The notes beneath the pieces are model-generated. The model saw only the letters and a list, made by a program, of their open reading frames with translations. It was not told where the DNA came from and did no database searches. 64,000 bases of DNA from Marinilabilia rubra. Its GTDB lineage: Bacteria; Bacteroidota; Bacteroidia; Bacteroidales; Marinilabiliaceae. Made by a program: the position numbers and the translations under genes. Of the stretch, positions 15,856 to 24,682 are shown piece after piece (the first letter of the stretch is position 1; each line of letters starts with the position of its first letter). The DNA is taken from the NCBI RefSeq assembly GCF_003121985.1, contig NZ_QEWP01000001.1, positions 620,001 to 684,000 on the forward strand, given 5' to 3'.

Positions 15856-17757
15856 ATGAGTGACCAGATTAAACATGAGTGTGGTATTGTGCTGATCAGG
15901 CTTCTTAAGCCATTGAGTTATTATCAGGAGAAGTACGGAACCTGGCGGTTTGGCTTAAATAAACTCTATCTTTTGATGGAGAAACAGCATAACCGGGGAC
16001 AGGATGGGGCTGGCGTTGCGAGCCTTAAGATTGATCAACCTGCCGGAAAAAAATATTTGTCCAGGCAGCGTTCTAACGAGGGAAACCCCATACAGGAAGT
16101 GTTTTCTGGAATTCATAAACGTTTTGATAACGTTTATGATCATCAGCCCGAGTTGTTGAATGATCCCATCTGGGCTAAAGAAAATCTGCCTTTTGCCGGC
16201 GAACTTTATTTGGGACATCTCAGGTACGGCACATTTGGAAATAACAGCATTGACTATGTGCATCCGGTGATGCGAGAGAATAACTGGAGATCAAGAAACC
16301 TGGTTTTAGCCGGAAACTTTAATCTCACCAATGTGGATGAGATTTTCAAAACCCTCATTGACCTTGGTCAGCATCCAAAGGATTATACCGATACCGAGTC
16401 TATGCTCGAAAATGTTGGGCACTTCCTGGATGAAGAAAATCAATTGCTCTTCAGACAGTTCAAAAATGAGGGTTATTCAAACAAAGAAATTTCCGCACTT
16501 ATTGAACGTGATCTTGATGTAAGAAAAGTTCTGGAAAGATCAAGTCGACGCTGGGATGGAGGATACGTTATTGGCGGATTGATTGGCCACGGCGATGCTT
16601 TTGCCATGCGTGACCCATGGGGTATTCGTCCCGCATCATATTATGCCAACGATGAATTTGTTGTGGTTGCTTCAGAGCGCCCTGTAATTCAAACAGCCCT
16701 GAATATCAGGTCTACAGAGGTTCAGGAGCTTAAACCTGGCCATGCCTTGATTATCAAGAAGGATGGTCGTGTTTCGGAAGAGATGGTAACCGTTCCTCAA
16801 GACCGGAAATCCTGTTCTTTCGAAAGAATTTACTTCTCAAGGGGCAGCGACCGCGATATCTATAAGGAACGCAAAGAGCTTGGGCGGTTATTGTCGCCTG
16901 TTATCCTGGATAAAATTGACTGGGACCTTGAAAATACTGTCTTCTCATACATCCCCAATACAGCAGAAACAGCCTTTTATGGAATGATGGAAGGCATTAG
17001 TGAAAAGCTTGATAAAGTAAAGGCCGAAAGAATTATGGCTTTAGGGGATGACCTGACGGAAGAAAAAGTAACCGAAATATTAAGCCTTGAGCCCCGGATA
17101 GAGAAAGTGGCTATCAAAGACGTAAAGATGCGTACTTTCATTACCGATGATAGCAGTCGTGATGATTTGGTCGCCCACGTTTACGATGTTACATACGGAA
17201 TTGTCAAAAATCAGGTGGATACACTGGTTATTATAGATGATTCAATTGTGCGGGGAACCACGCTTAAAAAAAGTATCTTAAGAATACTGGATCGTCTTCA
17301 TCCAAAGAAAATTATTGTGGTATCATCAGCGCCTCAAATTCGTTTTCCCGATTGTTATGGAATCGATATGGCCCGCCTAAAAGACTTTTGTGCCTTTGCT
17401 GGTGCGGTGGAATTGCTTAAGGATCATGGCAAGCATGATGTAATTGAGCAGGTTTATAAGCAATGTAAGGAACAGCAGTATCTGCCAAAAGAAGAAATTG
17501 TTAATTACGTTAAGGAAATTTATAAACCCTTCACGGATGAACAGGTCTCAGCTAAAATAGCCGAAATGCTCAAACCGGATGATATTGATGCAGAGGTGGA
17601 AGTAGTATATCAGACCGTTGATAACTTGCATAAGGCTTGTCCAAAAGATCAGGGTGATTGGTATTTTACAGGTAATTATCCAACCCCCGGAGGAAACAAA
17701 GTGGTCAATACCTCCTTTATCAATTTCATAGAAGGTATCAACCGACGTGCTTATTAA
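15856..17757 (+). CDS. Long amidophosphoribosyltransferase-like protein (PurF family)
   Basis: A 633-residue class II glutamine amidotransferase fused to a phosphoribosyltransferase domain. The nucleophile is C9 in HECGIVLIRL, so eight residues must be removed to expose it, as with the propeptide of some PurF enzymes. HNRGQDGAGVA and RYGTFG are glutaminase motifs. The PRPP loop VIIDDSIVRGTT lies at about 458-470. It is about 130-160 residues longer than canonical PurF, with insertions in both halves, a form known as a second copy in Bacteroidota. Whether it makes phosphoribosylamine or acts in a side pathway cannot be decided here. It has its own promoter and terminator. Confidence 0.85.
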   Translation: MSDQIKHECGIVLIRLLKPLSYYQEKYGTWRFGLNKLYLLMEKQHNRGQDGAGVASLKIDQPAGKKYLSRQRSNEGNPIQEVFSGIHKRFDNVYDHQPELLNDPIWAKENLPFAGELYLGHLRYGTFGNNSIDYVHPVMRENNWRSRNLVLAGNFNLTNVDEIFKTLIDLGQHPKDYTDTESMLENVGHFLDEENQLLFRQFKNEGYSNKEISALIERDLDVRKVLERSSRRWDGGYVIGGLIGHGDAFAMRDPWGIRPASYYANDEFVVVASERPVIQTALNIRSTEVQELKPGHALIIKKDGRVSEEMVTVPQDRKSCSFERIYFSRGSDRDIYKERKELGRLLSPVILDKIDWDLENTVFSYIPNTAETAFYGMMEGISEKLDKVKAERIMALGDDLTEEKVTEILSLEPRIEKVAIKDVKMRTFITDDSSRDDLVAHVYDVTYGIVKNQVDTLVIIDDSIVRGTTLKKSILRILDRLHPKKIIVVSSAPQIRFPDCYGIDMARLKDFCAFAGAVELLKDHGKHDVIEQVYKQCKEQQYLPKEEIVNYVKEIYKPFTDEQVSAKIAEMLKPDDIDAEVEVVYQTVDNLHKACPKDQGDWYFTGNYPTPGGNKVVNTSFINFIEGINRRAY

Positions 17758-17787
17758 GCTGATCTCGATTTAAGACTGATGTTTAAG

Positions 17788-17865
17788 AAGGCTGATTTTC
17801 TGCATTTAATCACACAATTTGTTAACCGATGTGTGTGATGTTTTGTTGAAAATCAGCTTTTTTTT
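17788..17865 (+). terminator. Terminator after the PurF-family gene
   Basis: GCTGATTTTC (17791-17800) pairs with GAAAATCAGC (17848-17857), with an inner TCACACA/TGTGTGA stem, followed by eight T. The remaining spacer to 18027 holds only a weak minus-strand frame (17909-18024). Confidence 0.75.
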
Positions 17866-18027
17866 GCTGTAGAAGAAAATGCTTTCTGAAGCCTTTTTTG
17901 TCAGAAAATTAGTTGTTTGAATGATGATTGGTGCAATGCCCGAAGCTGCACATCGCGGTATTTTGACTGGCTCTTATTTTGAGTTTCAATAAACGAATCT
18001 CTTCAACAGAATCCTGAATTTCTGAAC

Positions 18028-19194
18028 CTAATTATTCTGCTTAATAATTTCCAATCCCGCTTTTACCCAGGTAAAGGCATCTTTGGGATGATGATTATGG
18101 TAAGAGTCACTCCGTTTATGCCCCAGTCGCACAATAACCGCATCGTGCTGTGGAACAACAAAGATGTATTGGCCTAAAATTCCCCTTGCATAAGGAATTT
18201 CCTGGTCTTTGTAATTCATAATCCACCAGTGAAGACCATAATAATCGACCATCTCTGCATTCTCATTTGTCAGGTATTTGGCAGGAGTGATCATCTTATT
18301 AATGTAATCTTCAGATAGTATCTTCTTTCCTGCAAAACTGCCATTGTTTAAAATAAGATTTCCGATACGCGCAAAGTCCCGGGCATTGCTGTTAAAGCAG
18401 CAATAAGCTTTTTCGATACCTTTTCTTCTGTCAAGGGACCATAATGCAGGTTCTTCGGCCCCCATTGGCTGCCAAAGTTTTTGCGAAGCATATTCTGACA
18501 GCGTTAGCCCGGTAGCTTTATTGAGGATTCTTTCCAGTAACTGGGTGTCTCCACTGCGATAATTCCATACTATTCCGGGATGTTGAACGATTTTTACCTC
18601 TTTAATTGTGCTACTCAAACTGCGTCCATAATAGGCCCGGGTGGTGATTGAGAAGGGGGAACTATAACTTTCATCCCAGCTTGACGCTGAACTCATGGTA
18701 AGTAGATGACGTATGGTCAAATCACCACTGTAAGGGCCATTTAGCCAAGGCAGATATTTCTTTGCTTTTTCATCCAGTGACTTTATTAAGCCTTCTTCAA
18801 TAGCACAGCCTATAAGTAATGAAACAACGCTCTTGGACATCGAAAACGAGTTGGATATAGTGGTTTCTGTATACCCATCCCAATAACCTTCGTACAAAAT
18901 AGAATCATGTTGGATTACCAGGAATGCCACTGAATTGTATTTCTCGAGAGAATCTATTGTAGTTTGATTTAATTTAAGGTGTCCGTACTTTTCTGCAGTC
19001 GGCCACGGAATAGGTTCACCCGTTTTTACTTCCCGGTTGTCAAATATTTTGTAATCGTCGATATTGGGATTCATGTATATCAATCCCTTCTGAAGATAAT
19101 TGGGCAAGAAAGTGTAAGTGGCCATTAATCCTACAATAATAAGGATGACCGTTCGTAAGGTTTTGCTTTTATTTGTTCTTTTTGATTTCTTCAT
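18028..19194 (-). CDS. Membrane-anchored serine hydrolase, class C beta-lactamase family
   Basis: A 388-residue protein with an N-terminal membrane anchor (about residues 13-30). The catalytic SxxK is S118-M-S-K121. The second motif is Y212-R-S214 (WNYRSGD), that is YxS in place of the usual YxN. The late block near HWWIMNY and GILGQYIFVVP fits the family. It is probably periplasmic and may be an esterase or peptidase rather than a resistance enzyme; the substrate is unknown. Its start overlaps the end of the oxidoreductase gene by 26 nt, so it is the last gene of the minus-strand run that begins with glsA. Confidence 0.85.
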   Translation of the reverse strand: MKKSKRTNKSKTLRTVILIIVGLMATYTFLPNYLQKGLIYMNPNIDDYKIFDNREVKTGEPIPWPTAEKYGHLKLNQTTIDSLEKYNSVAFLVIQHDSILYEGYWDGYTETTISNSFSMSKSVVSLLIGCAIEEGLIKSLDEKAKKYLPWLNGPYSGDLTIRHLLTMSSASSWDESYSSPFSITTRAYYGRSLSSTIKEVKIVQHPGIVWNYRSGDTQLLERILNKATGLTLSEYASQKLWQPMGAEEPALWSLDRRKGIEKAYCCFNSNARDFARIGNLILNNGSFAGKKILSEDYINKMITPAKYLTNENAEMVDYYGLHWWIMNYKDQEIPYARGILGQYIFVVPQHDAVIVRLGHKRSDSYHNHHPKDAFTWVKAGLEIIKQNN

Positions 19195-20710
19195 CTTTAG
19201 GGGTTTGTGTTATCGGATCACCTGGATTCCATTCGCTTACGATGATATGATCCGGGAATGCCAGTGGCTTATAAATGGACTTGGAGGCAAGGGCACGCAT
19301 GCATTCCTGAATACCCTCAGTAATACTTGGGTGAGGATAAAATATTTTCAGGACTTCACTTACGCTGTTTCCCTGATTGATAAGGTGCGCCACTGCAACA
19401 ATAAATGCTGAAGCCTGAGGCCCGGCAGCACGCATGCCTAAAATCCGTTGCTTGTTGTCATTGCTTACTAGTATCTTAACGAATCCATGGGTGTTGCGCA
19501 TTGCTATGGCTCTATTTACGAGTGCATTAGAGTAAAACACAGCTCTGTAGCCAACACTTTTTTCCTGAAGTGTTTTTTCGTTAGCACCAACAGCGGCCAC
19601 TTCAGGCTTAAAAAACATAAGCGTGGACATATTGGAGTAGTCGGGCGTATAACAAACATTGTTCATTATGGATTCAACTGCCATGCGTCCCTGAAATTCT
19701 GCAACACTGTATAGTTGGGTGTGGCCGGTGATGTCTCCTATGGCATATATATTCTTATGATCCTTTGTGCTCTCAAGTTGACCGGAGTCTTTTACACAAA
19801 GCATGCCTCGCTTGTCGGGGGAGACCCCTATATTTTCAAGCCCCAGATCTTTGGTGTTGGGGACTCTGCCAATGGCTACCAGAGCAAGGTCAACTTCAAT
19901 AACTTTACTGTGTCCTGCTGCATAATCCAGGACTACCTCCAAATGGTCAGGATGTTCACGAATGCAACGCAATTGGGCTGTATGATGCACCTCAACACCA
20001 TTTTTCTCCAGATTATTGGAAACGAAACGACTTACATCATCATCTTCATAAGGCAATACACGATTGGATCTGTCCAGTAAATGAACCTGGGTTTGGTTGA
20101 AATTGGAAAATATGGTTGCAAACTCACAACCAATAATCCCCGAACCAATAATCAGCATGCGTTCGGGAAAACGTGATAAGGAAAGTATATCATCAGATGT
20201 AATAATTCTTTTCCCGTCGGTTTTTACATCCGGTAATTGACGTGGACTGGCCCCTGTTGCAATAATGAAATGCTTACCTGAGATTTCGAAAGCTTCATTT
20301 TTGCTCGAAACTTCCACCACATTTTCATTCAGAAACCGGGCGTGTCCATTCACCAGTGAAATACTTCCCAGGCTCGGTTTATTGGTAAACGTTTCGATCT
20401 GGCTCCGCATCTGGTATTGTTTCTCGCGGGCTGCTTCCAAAACGGTATGGCGAACCTGATTGTAGTCCACGGACAGAGCACTGGCACGGTAGCCGCGATC
20501 TATTCTGGCAGCGACAGAATAGTCCATCGACAACTCATACATGGTCTTTGAGGTCAGAACTCCATTTATGACACCGGCTCCACCCAGGTGACTTTTTTCG
20601 ATCAGGCATACATGTAACCCATAGTCCAGGGCTCTATTGGCTGCTGAAAATCCCCCCGGGCCGCTCCCAATGATGACTATATCGAAGTTATTGTCCCTGA
20701 TGTCCGGCAT
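19169..20710 (-). CDS. Dihydrolipoamide-dehydrogenase-like flavoprotein lacking the redox cysteines
   Basis: A 513-residue protein with FAD and NAD(P) Rossmann motifs (IVIIGSGPGGFSAA at 12-25, MLIIGSGIIGCEFA near 185) and the dimerisation domain with HPSITE, the His-Glu pair of the family. Where relatives have GGxCxNxGCxPSK, this one reads GGAGVINGVLTSK (43-55), so both active cysteines are gone (G46 and V51). It can bind FAD and NAD(P)H but cannot use a disulfide relay; a transhydrogenase-like or other electron-transfer role is possible. It starts directly at the end of glsB, so coupling is likely. Confidence 0.8.
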   Translation of the reverse strand: MPDIRDNNFDIVIIGSGPGGFSAANRALDYGLHVCLIEKSHLGGAGVINGVLTSKTMYELSMDYSVAARIDRGYRASALSVDYNQVRHTVLEAAREKQYQMRSQIETFTNKPSLGSISLVNGHARFLNENVVEVSSKNEAFEISGKHFIIATGASPRQLPDVKTDGKRIITSDDILSLSRFPERMLIIGSGIIGCEFATIFSNFNQTQVHLLDRSNRVLPYEDDDVSRFVSNNLEKNGVEVHHTAQLRCIREHPDHLEVVLDYAAGHSKVIEVDLALVAIGRVPNTKDLGLENIGVSPDKRGMLCVKDSGQLESTKDHKNIYAIGDITGHTQLYSVAEFQGRMAVESIMNNVCYTPDYSNMSTLMFFKPEVAAVGANEKTLQEKSVGYRAVFYSNALVNRAIAMRNTHGFVKILVSNDNKQRILGMRAAGPQASAFIVAVAHLINQGNSVSEVLKIFYPHPSITEGIQECMRALASKSIYKPLAFPDHIIVSEWNPGDPITQTPKDEEIKKNK

Positions 20711-21661
20711 TTATTTATGTGGTTCGTTCGGTTTGTAGCTATGTACGTGCCTGTTTACTTTTGCCTGATAAAGTTCTTTAATGGTTATTATAATGCCTGT
20801 CTCTTCAACGCCACCAAAAACCTCATTAACAGAGGTTCCAAATGTGCGCATGGATGGAGAAAGGTTCATGTAAGCATTTATCAGTGGTGGAATGTTTTCT
20901 CCAAGTTCCCTAACTGTTTTGCTGAGAGTTTTGTAGTCGTCAGCAAAGGAATCTCCTGAAAAAATTTCTTTGATTTCACTATCCGTTAATGCTGATTTAA
21001 CCGGATTGTAAGGATAAACCAGATTGTCGGGATCATTGAAATATTTGTCCATGAAAGCCCGAATCAAACTTCTTACTTTCAGATTGGAATGAGAGTACAT
21101 CGTAACCTTGCCAAAGAAATATTTCATTTCAGGGTGGTTGATGATCAAAGATCCTAATCCGTCCCAAAGATTATCCATTGCATAAAGACTCTTTGCGCCC
21201 ATTTTGCTTGATTGATACTGTGGCTGAACAAAAGAGCGTCCCAATTCAATGGTATTAGGAAGGAATTCTTTAATGAATTTCTCGCTAAAATGAAACATTC
21301 GGGCGGTTGCCAGATGCATTTTTCCTTCAGCATCCGGTTTAAGTATATCACACATGATGTAGCGGTAGCCCCCCAGTATTTCTTTGGCTTTGGGGTCCCA
21401 CACAATGAGTTGATGATAAGGGTCAACCCCGGTGTCGTATGCATCTACATCACAATCTTTTCCTGTGCCACCACCTGCAGCTCTAAAGGATTCTTCTCTT
21501 AAACGACCTACTTCCCGCATTAGCATCGGGGCCTCATTGGCAGTGAAGTCGTAGATTTTGTTTTCTCCTTTGTTGGTATACCTGACAAAGCGATCCTGTG
21601 TTAATTCTGCTTCAAGTTCTTCTCTCGGTACAGGCGAAATAATTGGTTTGTTGGAATCCAT
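20711..21661 (-). CDS. glsB: Probable glycine N-acyltransferase GlsB (GNAT/OlsB-like)
   Basis: A 316-residue GNAT-type N-acyltransferase related to OlsB/hemolysin proteins. Features are LREESFRAAGGGTGKDCDVD with DPYHQLIVWD, ILGGYRYI, and NTIELGRSFVQPQYQ, the blocks that bind acyl donor and acceptor. In Bacteroides the GlsB/GlsA pair makes glycine lipids: GlsB N-acylates glycine with a 3-hydroxy fatty acid. The adjacent O-acyltransferase supports that role here. Transcribed after glsA (52-nt gap) and directly before the cysteine-less oxidoreductase. A hydroxy-acyl ornithine or serine-glycine product is possible. Confidence 0.75.
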   Translation of the reverse strand: MDSNKPIISPVPREELEAELTQDRFVRYTNKGENKIYDFTANEAPMLMREVGRLREESFRAAGGGTGKDCDVDAYDTGVDPYHQLIVWDPKAKEILGGYRYIMCDILKPDAEGKMHLATARMFHFSEKFIKEFLPNTIELGRSFVQPQYQSSKMGAKSLYAMDNLWDGLGSLIINHPEMKYFFGKVTMYSHSNLKVRSLIRAFMDKYFNDPDNLVYPYNPVKSALTDSEIKEIFSGDSFADDYKTLSKTVRELGENIPPLINAYMNLSPSMRTFGTSVNEVFGGVEETGIIITIKELYQAKVNRHVHSYKPNEPHK

Positions 21662-21713
21662 TTATCGAAATTTGTTGCGATTCAATTTTTTCCGGGTTGG
21701 GATATCTACAAAA

Positions 21714-22565
21714 TTAATGGTTTTTTGCAAGTTCGTAACTTATATCCTCGATTTTCGATGCCCACTTGTCCGGAGTCCCCTCTTCTTTAAGAGATTGCCA
21801 GGGAATTGGGTTTCCAAATGAGATGGTTAGATATTCACCATGTTGTTTGAACATTTCATCGGGTAAATATAACATTTCTATATTGGCTTTTATGCCTGTG
21901 CTTTTTCGAAGTTTGGCCAACCGGTAAAAGAAATCCGTATTTCTGCCGGATATATGAACAGGTATAACATCACGCTTGTGCTGAATGGCTTTTCTTACAA
22001 AACTTTTTTTCCATTCAAGATCATGGATGATGCCTTTCTTTTTTCGGCTGACAAGTCCGGCTGGAAACATCAGGACTTGGGCGTCAGATTGATAAGCATC
22101 TTCGATTAATCTTGCCGCCTCCCGTGAGTGACCACCATGTTTGTTTATTGGAACAAATATATTGTCGAGTGGTTTGAGGTTTAAAAGAATGTCATTTACC
22201 GGGAATTTCAATTTAGGATATTTCTTGCTTACTGCTACTAAAAGAGCAATTCCATCTAAGCCTCCCAGTGGATGGTTGCTTGCAAAAATAAACCTTCCTT
22301 CATCCGGCAATTGATCCAGACCTCTTGTTTCGAAACCGGCGCCAAACAAATCATTTAAGATGGCCTCTCCGAATTCTGCTCCTTTTAAATGTCCCTTTTG
22401 AATGAGAAACTCATTGATCTCCTCCTGGTGAATGATTCGTTTTAAGTAGCGAATGATAAATGAGGGGATTATTTTCAGCAAAGCAGGGTTTTTGCTTGCA
22501 AAAACTTTCTCCACATCAATGAGTTGCTGCTCAGGGTTTCCTTTTATTTCGCTTTTTGTATCCAC
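21714..22565 (-). CDS. glsA: Probable O-acyltransferase GlsA (PlsC-like)
   Basis: A 283-residue PlsC-like acyltransferase. The catalytic block FASNHPLGGLDGIAL has His and Asp spaced H-x5-D, as in the other acyltransferase in this window. AQVLMFPAGLVSRKKKGI is the acceptor/phosphate block, and DVIPVHISGRNTDFFYRLA follows. In glycine-lipid synthesis GlsA adds the second acyl chain to the hydroxyl of the N-acylated amino acid. It is the first gene of the minus-strand gls run and is divergent from mraZ. The ATG at 22565 (MDTKSEIKGN) is used. Confidence 0.75.
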   Translation of the reverse strand: MDTKSEIKGNPEQQLIDVEKVFASKNPALLKIIPSFIIRYLKRIIHQEEINEFLIQKGHLKGAEFGEAILNDLFGAGFETRGLDQLPDEGRFIFASNHPLGGLDGIALLVAVSKKYPKLKFPVNDILLNLKPLDNIFVPINKHGGHSREAARLIEDAYQSDAQVLMFPAGLVSRKKKGIIHDLEWKKSFVRKAIQHKRDVIPVHISGRNTDFFYRLAKLRKSTGIKANIEMLYLPDEMFKQHGEYLTISFGNPIPWQSLKEEGTPDKWASKIEDISYELAKNH

Positions 22566-22739
22566 TTTTGATTTTTTTAATCGGCCTCAATATTACAAAA
22601 ATTATAGGTTTTTCGCCTTAAGGTCAATAATTAATGGAGAGTTATTTTGTTCTCGCTTTTTCTTTCTTTCTCTTTTTGAGAGAGGAGAGTCTGTAATGAA
22701 GGGGCGTCTATAATATTTTTTTACTAAAAATGCAATAAA

Positions 22740-22763
22740 GTGGTTTTAAGTGGTTGATTGTGG
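22740..22763 (+). promoter_or_regulatory. Candidate MraZ operator: three GTGG repeats at 10-bp period
   Basis: GTGG starts at 22740, 22750 and 22760, each followed by T and the first two preceded by AA (AAGTGGT). MraZ proteins bind three or four short G-rich direct repeats spaced one helical turn upstream of mraZ (TGGGN in Enterobacteria, AAAGTG[T/G] in Mollicutes), so this is very likely the autoregulatory site. It lies just upstream of the candidate -7 element. Confidence 0.7.
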
Positions 22764-22776
22764 TTTAAAAAGTTTG

Positions 22777-22784
22777 TAGCTTTA
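22777..22784 (+). promoter_or_regulatory. Candidate -7 element of the dcw promoter
   Basis: TAGCTTTA matches TAnnTTTG except for the last base, 22 nt before the mraZ ATG and 13 bp after the last GTGG repeat. MraZ bound to the repeats would cover the -33 region. Confidence 0.45.
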
Positions 22785-22806
22785 CGGGCATATTACCCAA
22801 ACTGTA

Positions 22807-23274
22807 ATGTTCACATTTATAGGAGATTTTGCTTGCAGGACCGACGCCAAGGGACGCGTTGTTTTTCCTTCAGCTTTTAAAAAAGGGCTGGGAGAGGGCG
22901 ATGTGCGTCTTGTTGTGCGAAAAGATTTATTCGAGTCTTGCCTGGTGATATACCCCTTTTCGGTATGGGAAGAAGAGTTAAGTCGAATAAGGGCAAAGCT
23001 GAATCCTTACAACAGAGAACACAATCGGTTTCTCAGGAATTTCTTTAGGGGATCAGCCGAAGTTTCGCTTGATGGAAACGGTCGTTTTTTAATCCCTAAA
23101 CGATTAATGGAGCAGATTGATGCAGCTCGTGAAGTAGTGTTGCTGGGTGTGGACCGTTGTATAGAGGTTTGGAGTAAAGAGGTTTACGATGAGGAAGATT
23201 TGTCTCGTGAGGGGCTGGGCGATTTGGCCGAAAAAATTTTAGGTGAGTCAGGCTCCGGGGATGAAATTAGATGA
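22807..23274 (+). CDS. mraZ: Transcriptional regulator MraZ
   Basis: A 155-residue protein with two SpoVT/AbrB-like halves. Each half has the family signature: DAKGRVVFPSAFKK in the first and DGNGRFLIPKRLME in the second. MraZ forms a ring and represses the dcw cluster through G-rich repeats, which are seen 45-67 nt upstream. It opens the cell-division and wall cluster and is followed 22 nt later by rsmH. Confidence 0.95.
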   Translation: MFTFIGDFACRTDAKGRVVFPSAFKKGLGEGDVRLVVRKDLFESCLVIYPFSVWEEELSRIRAKLNPYNREHNRFLRNFFRGSAEVSLDGNGRFLIPKRLMEQIDAAREVVLLGVDRCIEVWSKEVYDEEDLSREGLGDLAEKILGESGSGDEIR

Positions 23275-23296
23275 TAATTTTGCACGGTAAAAAGGA

Positions 23297-24208
23297 ATGA
23301 TGACGAGAGAATATCATATACCCGTTTTATTGAAGAACTCTGTTGATGGTTTGAATATTGAGCCGTCAGGGGTGTATGTAGATATGACGTTTGGAGGAGG
23401 AGGGCACAGCAGGGCCATATTAGAACGACTTGGGCCTGATGGCCGATTAATCGCTTTTGATCAGGATGCCGATGCATGGGAAAATGCACCAAATGATGAT
23501 CGGTTGATTCTGGTGAAACATAACTTCCGCTTTTTGAAAAACTTTTTGGACTTCTTGGGGTACGAAAAAGTCGATGGCATTTTGGGAGATCTTGGCGTTT
23601 CTTCACATCATTTCGATGCCCCGGAGAGAGGTTTTTCATTTAGGTTCAACGGTTCCCTGGATATGAGAATGGGGCCCGGACTGGAAAAAACAGCAGCAGA
23701 TGTGTTGAATCAGTATCCTGAAGACAGGTTGTTTTATGTTTTTAAGTTTTATGGAGAAGTCCCTTCGCCGGGGAGGTTGATCAGGAAAATTGCTGATTTC
23801 AGAGGAAGTCAGAAATTTGAAACTACCACCCAGTTGAAAGAGCTTGCCGAAACAATAGCTCCAAGGCGGGATGTGAATAAATATCTGGCGCAGGTGTTTC
23901 AGGCTTTGCGTATCGAAGTAAACAGCGAGATGGAAGCACTAAAAGAGATCCTTATGCAGACGCCGGATGTGATAAAGCCGGGTGGACGTTTGGTTATAAT
24001 TTCTTATCATTCGCTGGAAGACCGTCTGGTCAAGAATTTTATCAGGTCGGGAAATGTTGAGAAGTCTCAGGCCGAAACCGATCTGTACGGACACAGAGAT
24101 GTTCCATTCAAAGCTGTTACACGAAAAGCAGTGCAGTCGGATGCGACAGAGGTGGAAGATAATCCCCGGGCAAGAAGTGCGAAACTGAGAATTGCAGAAA
24201 AATTATGA
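23297..24208 (+). CDS. rsmH: 16S rRNA (cytosine(1402)-N4)-methyltransferase RsmH
   Basis: A 303-residue SAM methyltransferase. YVDMTFGGGGHSRAIL is the SAM loop, GILGDLGVSSHHFD and GFSFRFNGSLDMRM are the family blocks, and IISYHSLEDRLVKNF is near the C-terminus. It methylates N4 of C1402 in 16S rRNA. ATG codons at 23297 and 23300 are both possible starts. It overlaps ftsL by 4 nt (ATGA), which implies translational coupling. Confidence 0.96.
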   Translation: MMTREYHIPVLLKNSVDGLNIEPSGVYVDMTFGGGGHSRAILERLGPDGRLIAFDQDADAWENAPNDDRLILVKHNFRFLKNFLDFLGYEKVDGILGDLGVSSHHFDAPERGFSFRFNGSLDMRMGPGLEKTAADVLNQYPEDRLFYVFKFYGEVPSPGRLIRKIADFRGSQKFETTTQLKELAETIAPRRDVNKYLAQVFQALRIEVNSEMEALKEILMQTPDVIKPGGRLVIISYHSLEDRLVKNFIRSGNVEKSQAETDLYGHRDVPFKAVTRKAVQSDATEVEDNPRARSAKLRIAEKL

Positions 24209-24603
24209 AACTGTTCAAAAGTAAAAAGAAACAAAAGGACAGGGAGTTTCTCACTGGCAATGAGGAATTCAAAGAGTTGAAGGGCTTTTCTTTTAAGGAG
24301 TTTTTGCATGGCCGCTTTTTGGCAGGCAAAAGCCTTGGACAGCATTGGAGTTATTTGGCTTTTATTGTGTTTTTAGGTGTACTCTACATTGGGAATCGAT
24401 ATCAGATGGAACACCTGCTTGACCGACAGGCAGATTTACTTAAGGATCTGAAAGAATTAAAATACGAGGCGATCACAACATCTTCAGAATTAATGAATAT
24501 GAGTAAGCAGAGTGAAGTGATGGAAAGAGTGCATAAAGCAGGAATAGACCTGGAGGTGCTGAAAAAACCGCCACGAAAACTTAAAGTGAGAAGTATCGAT
24601 TAA
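24205..24603 (+). CDS. ftsL: FtsL-like division protein
   Basis: A 132-residue bitopic protein. A long basic cytoplasmic N-terminus (1-50) is followed by one membrane helix (YLAFIVFLGVLYIGN, about 51-66) and a periplasmic coiled coil. Size, topology and place between rsmH and ftsI identify it as the Bacteroidota FtsL-like protein, although sequence similarity to classical FtsL is low. It would help FtsB-like and FtsQ proteins activate FtsW/FtsI. A 79-nt gap to ftsI is the widest inside the cluster. Confidence 0.85.
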   Translation: MKLFKSKKKQKDREFLTGNEEFKELKGFSFKEFLHGRFLAGKSLGQHWSYLAFIVFLGVLYIGNRYQMEHLLDRQADLLKDLKELKYEAITTSSELMNMSKQSEVMERVHKAGIDLEVLKKPPRKLKVRSID

Positions 24604-24682
24604 TACTTCTTTGGCCATAAAAGTTATAGAGACTGTTTTCAAAATTATATAAATTCCTGATAAAGGATCAACGTTCTGATTT

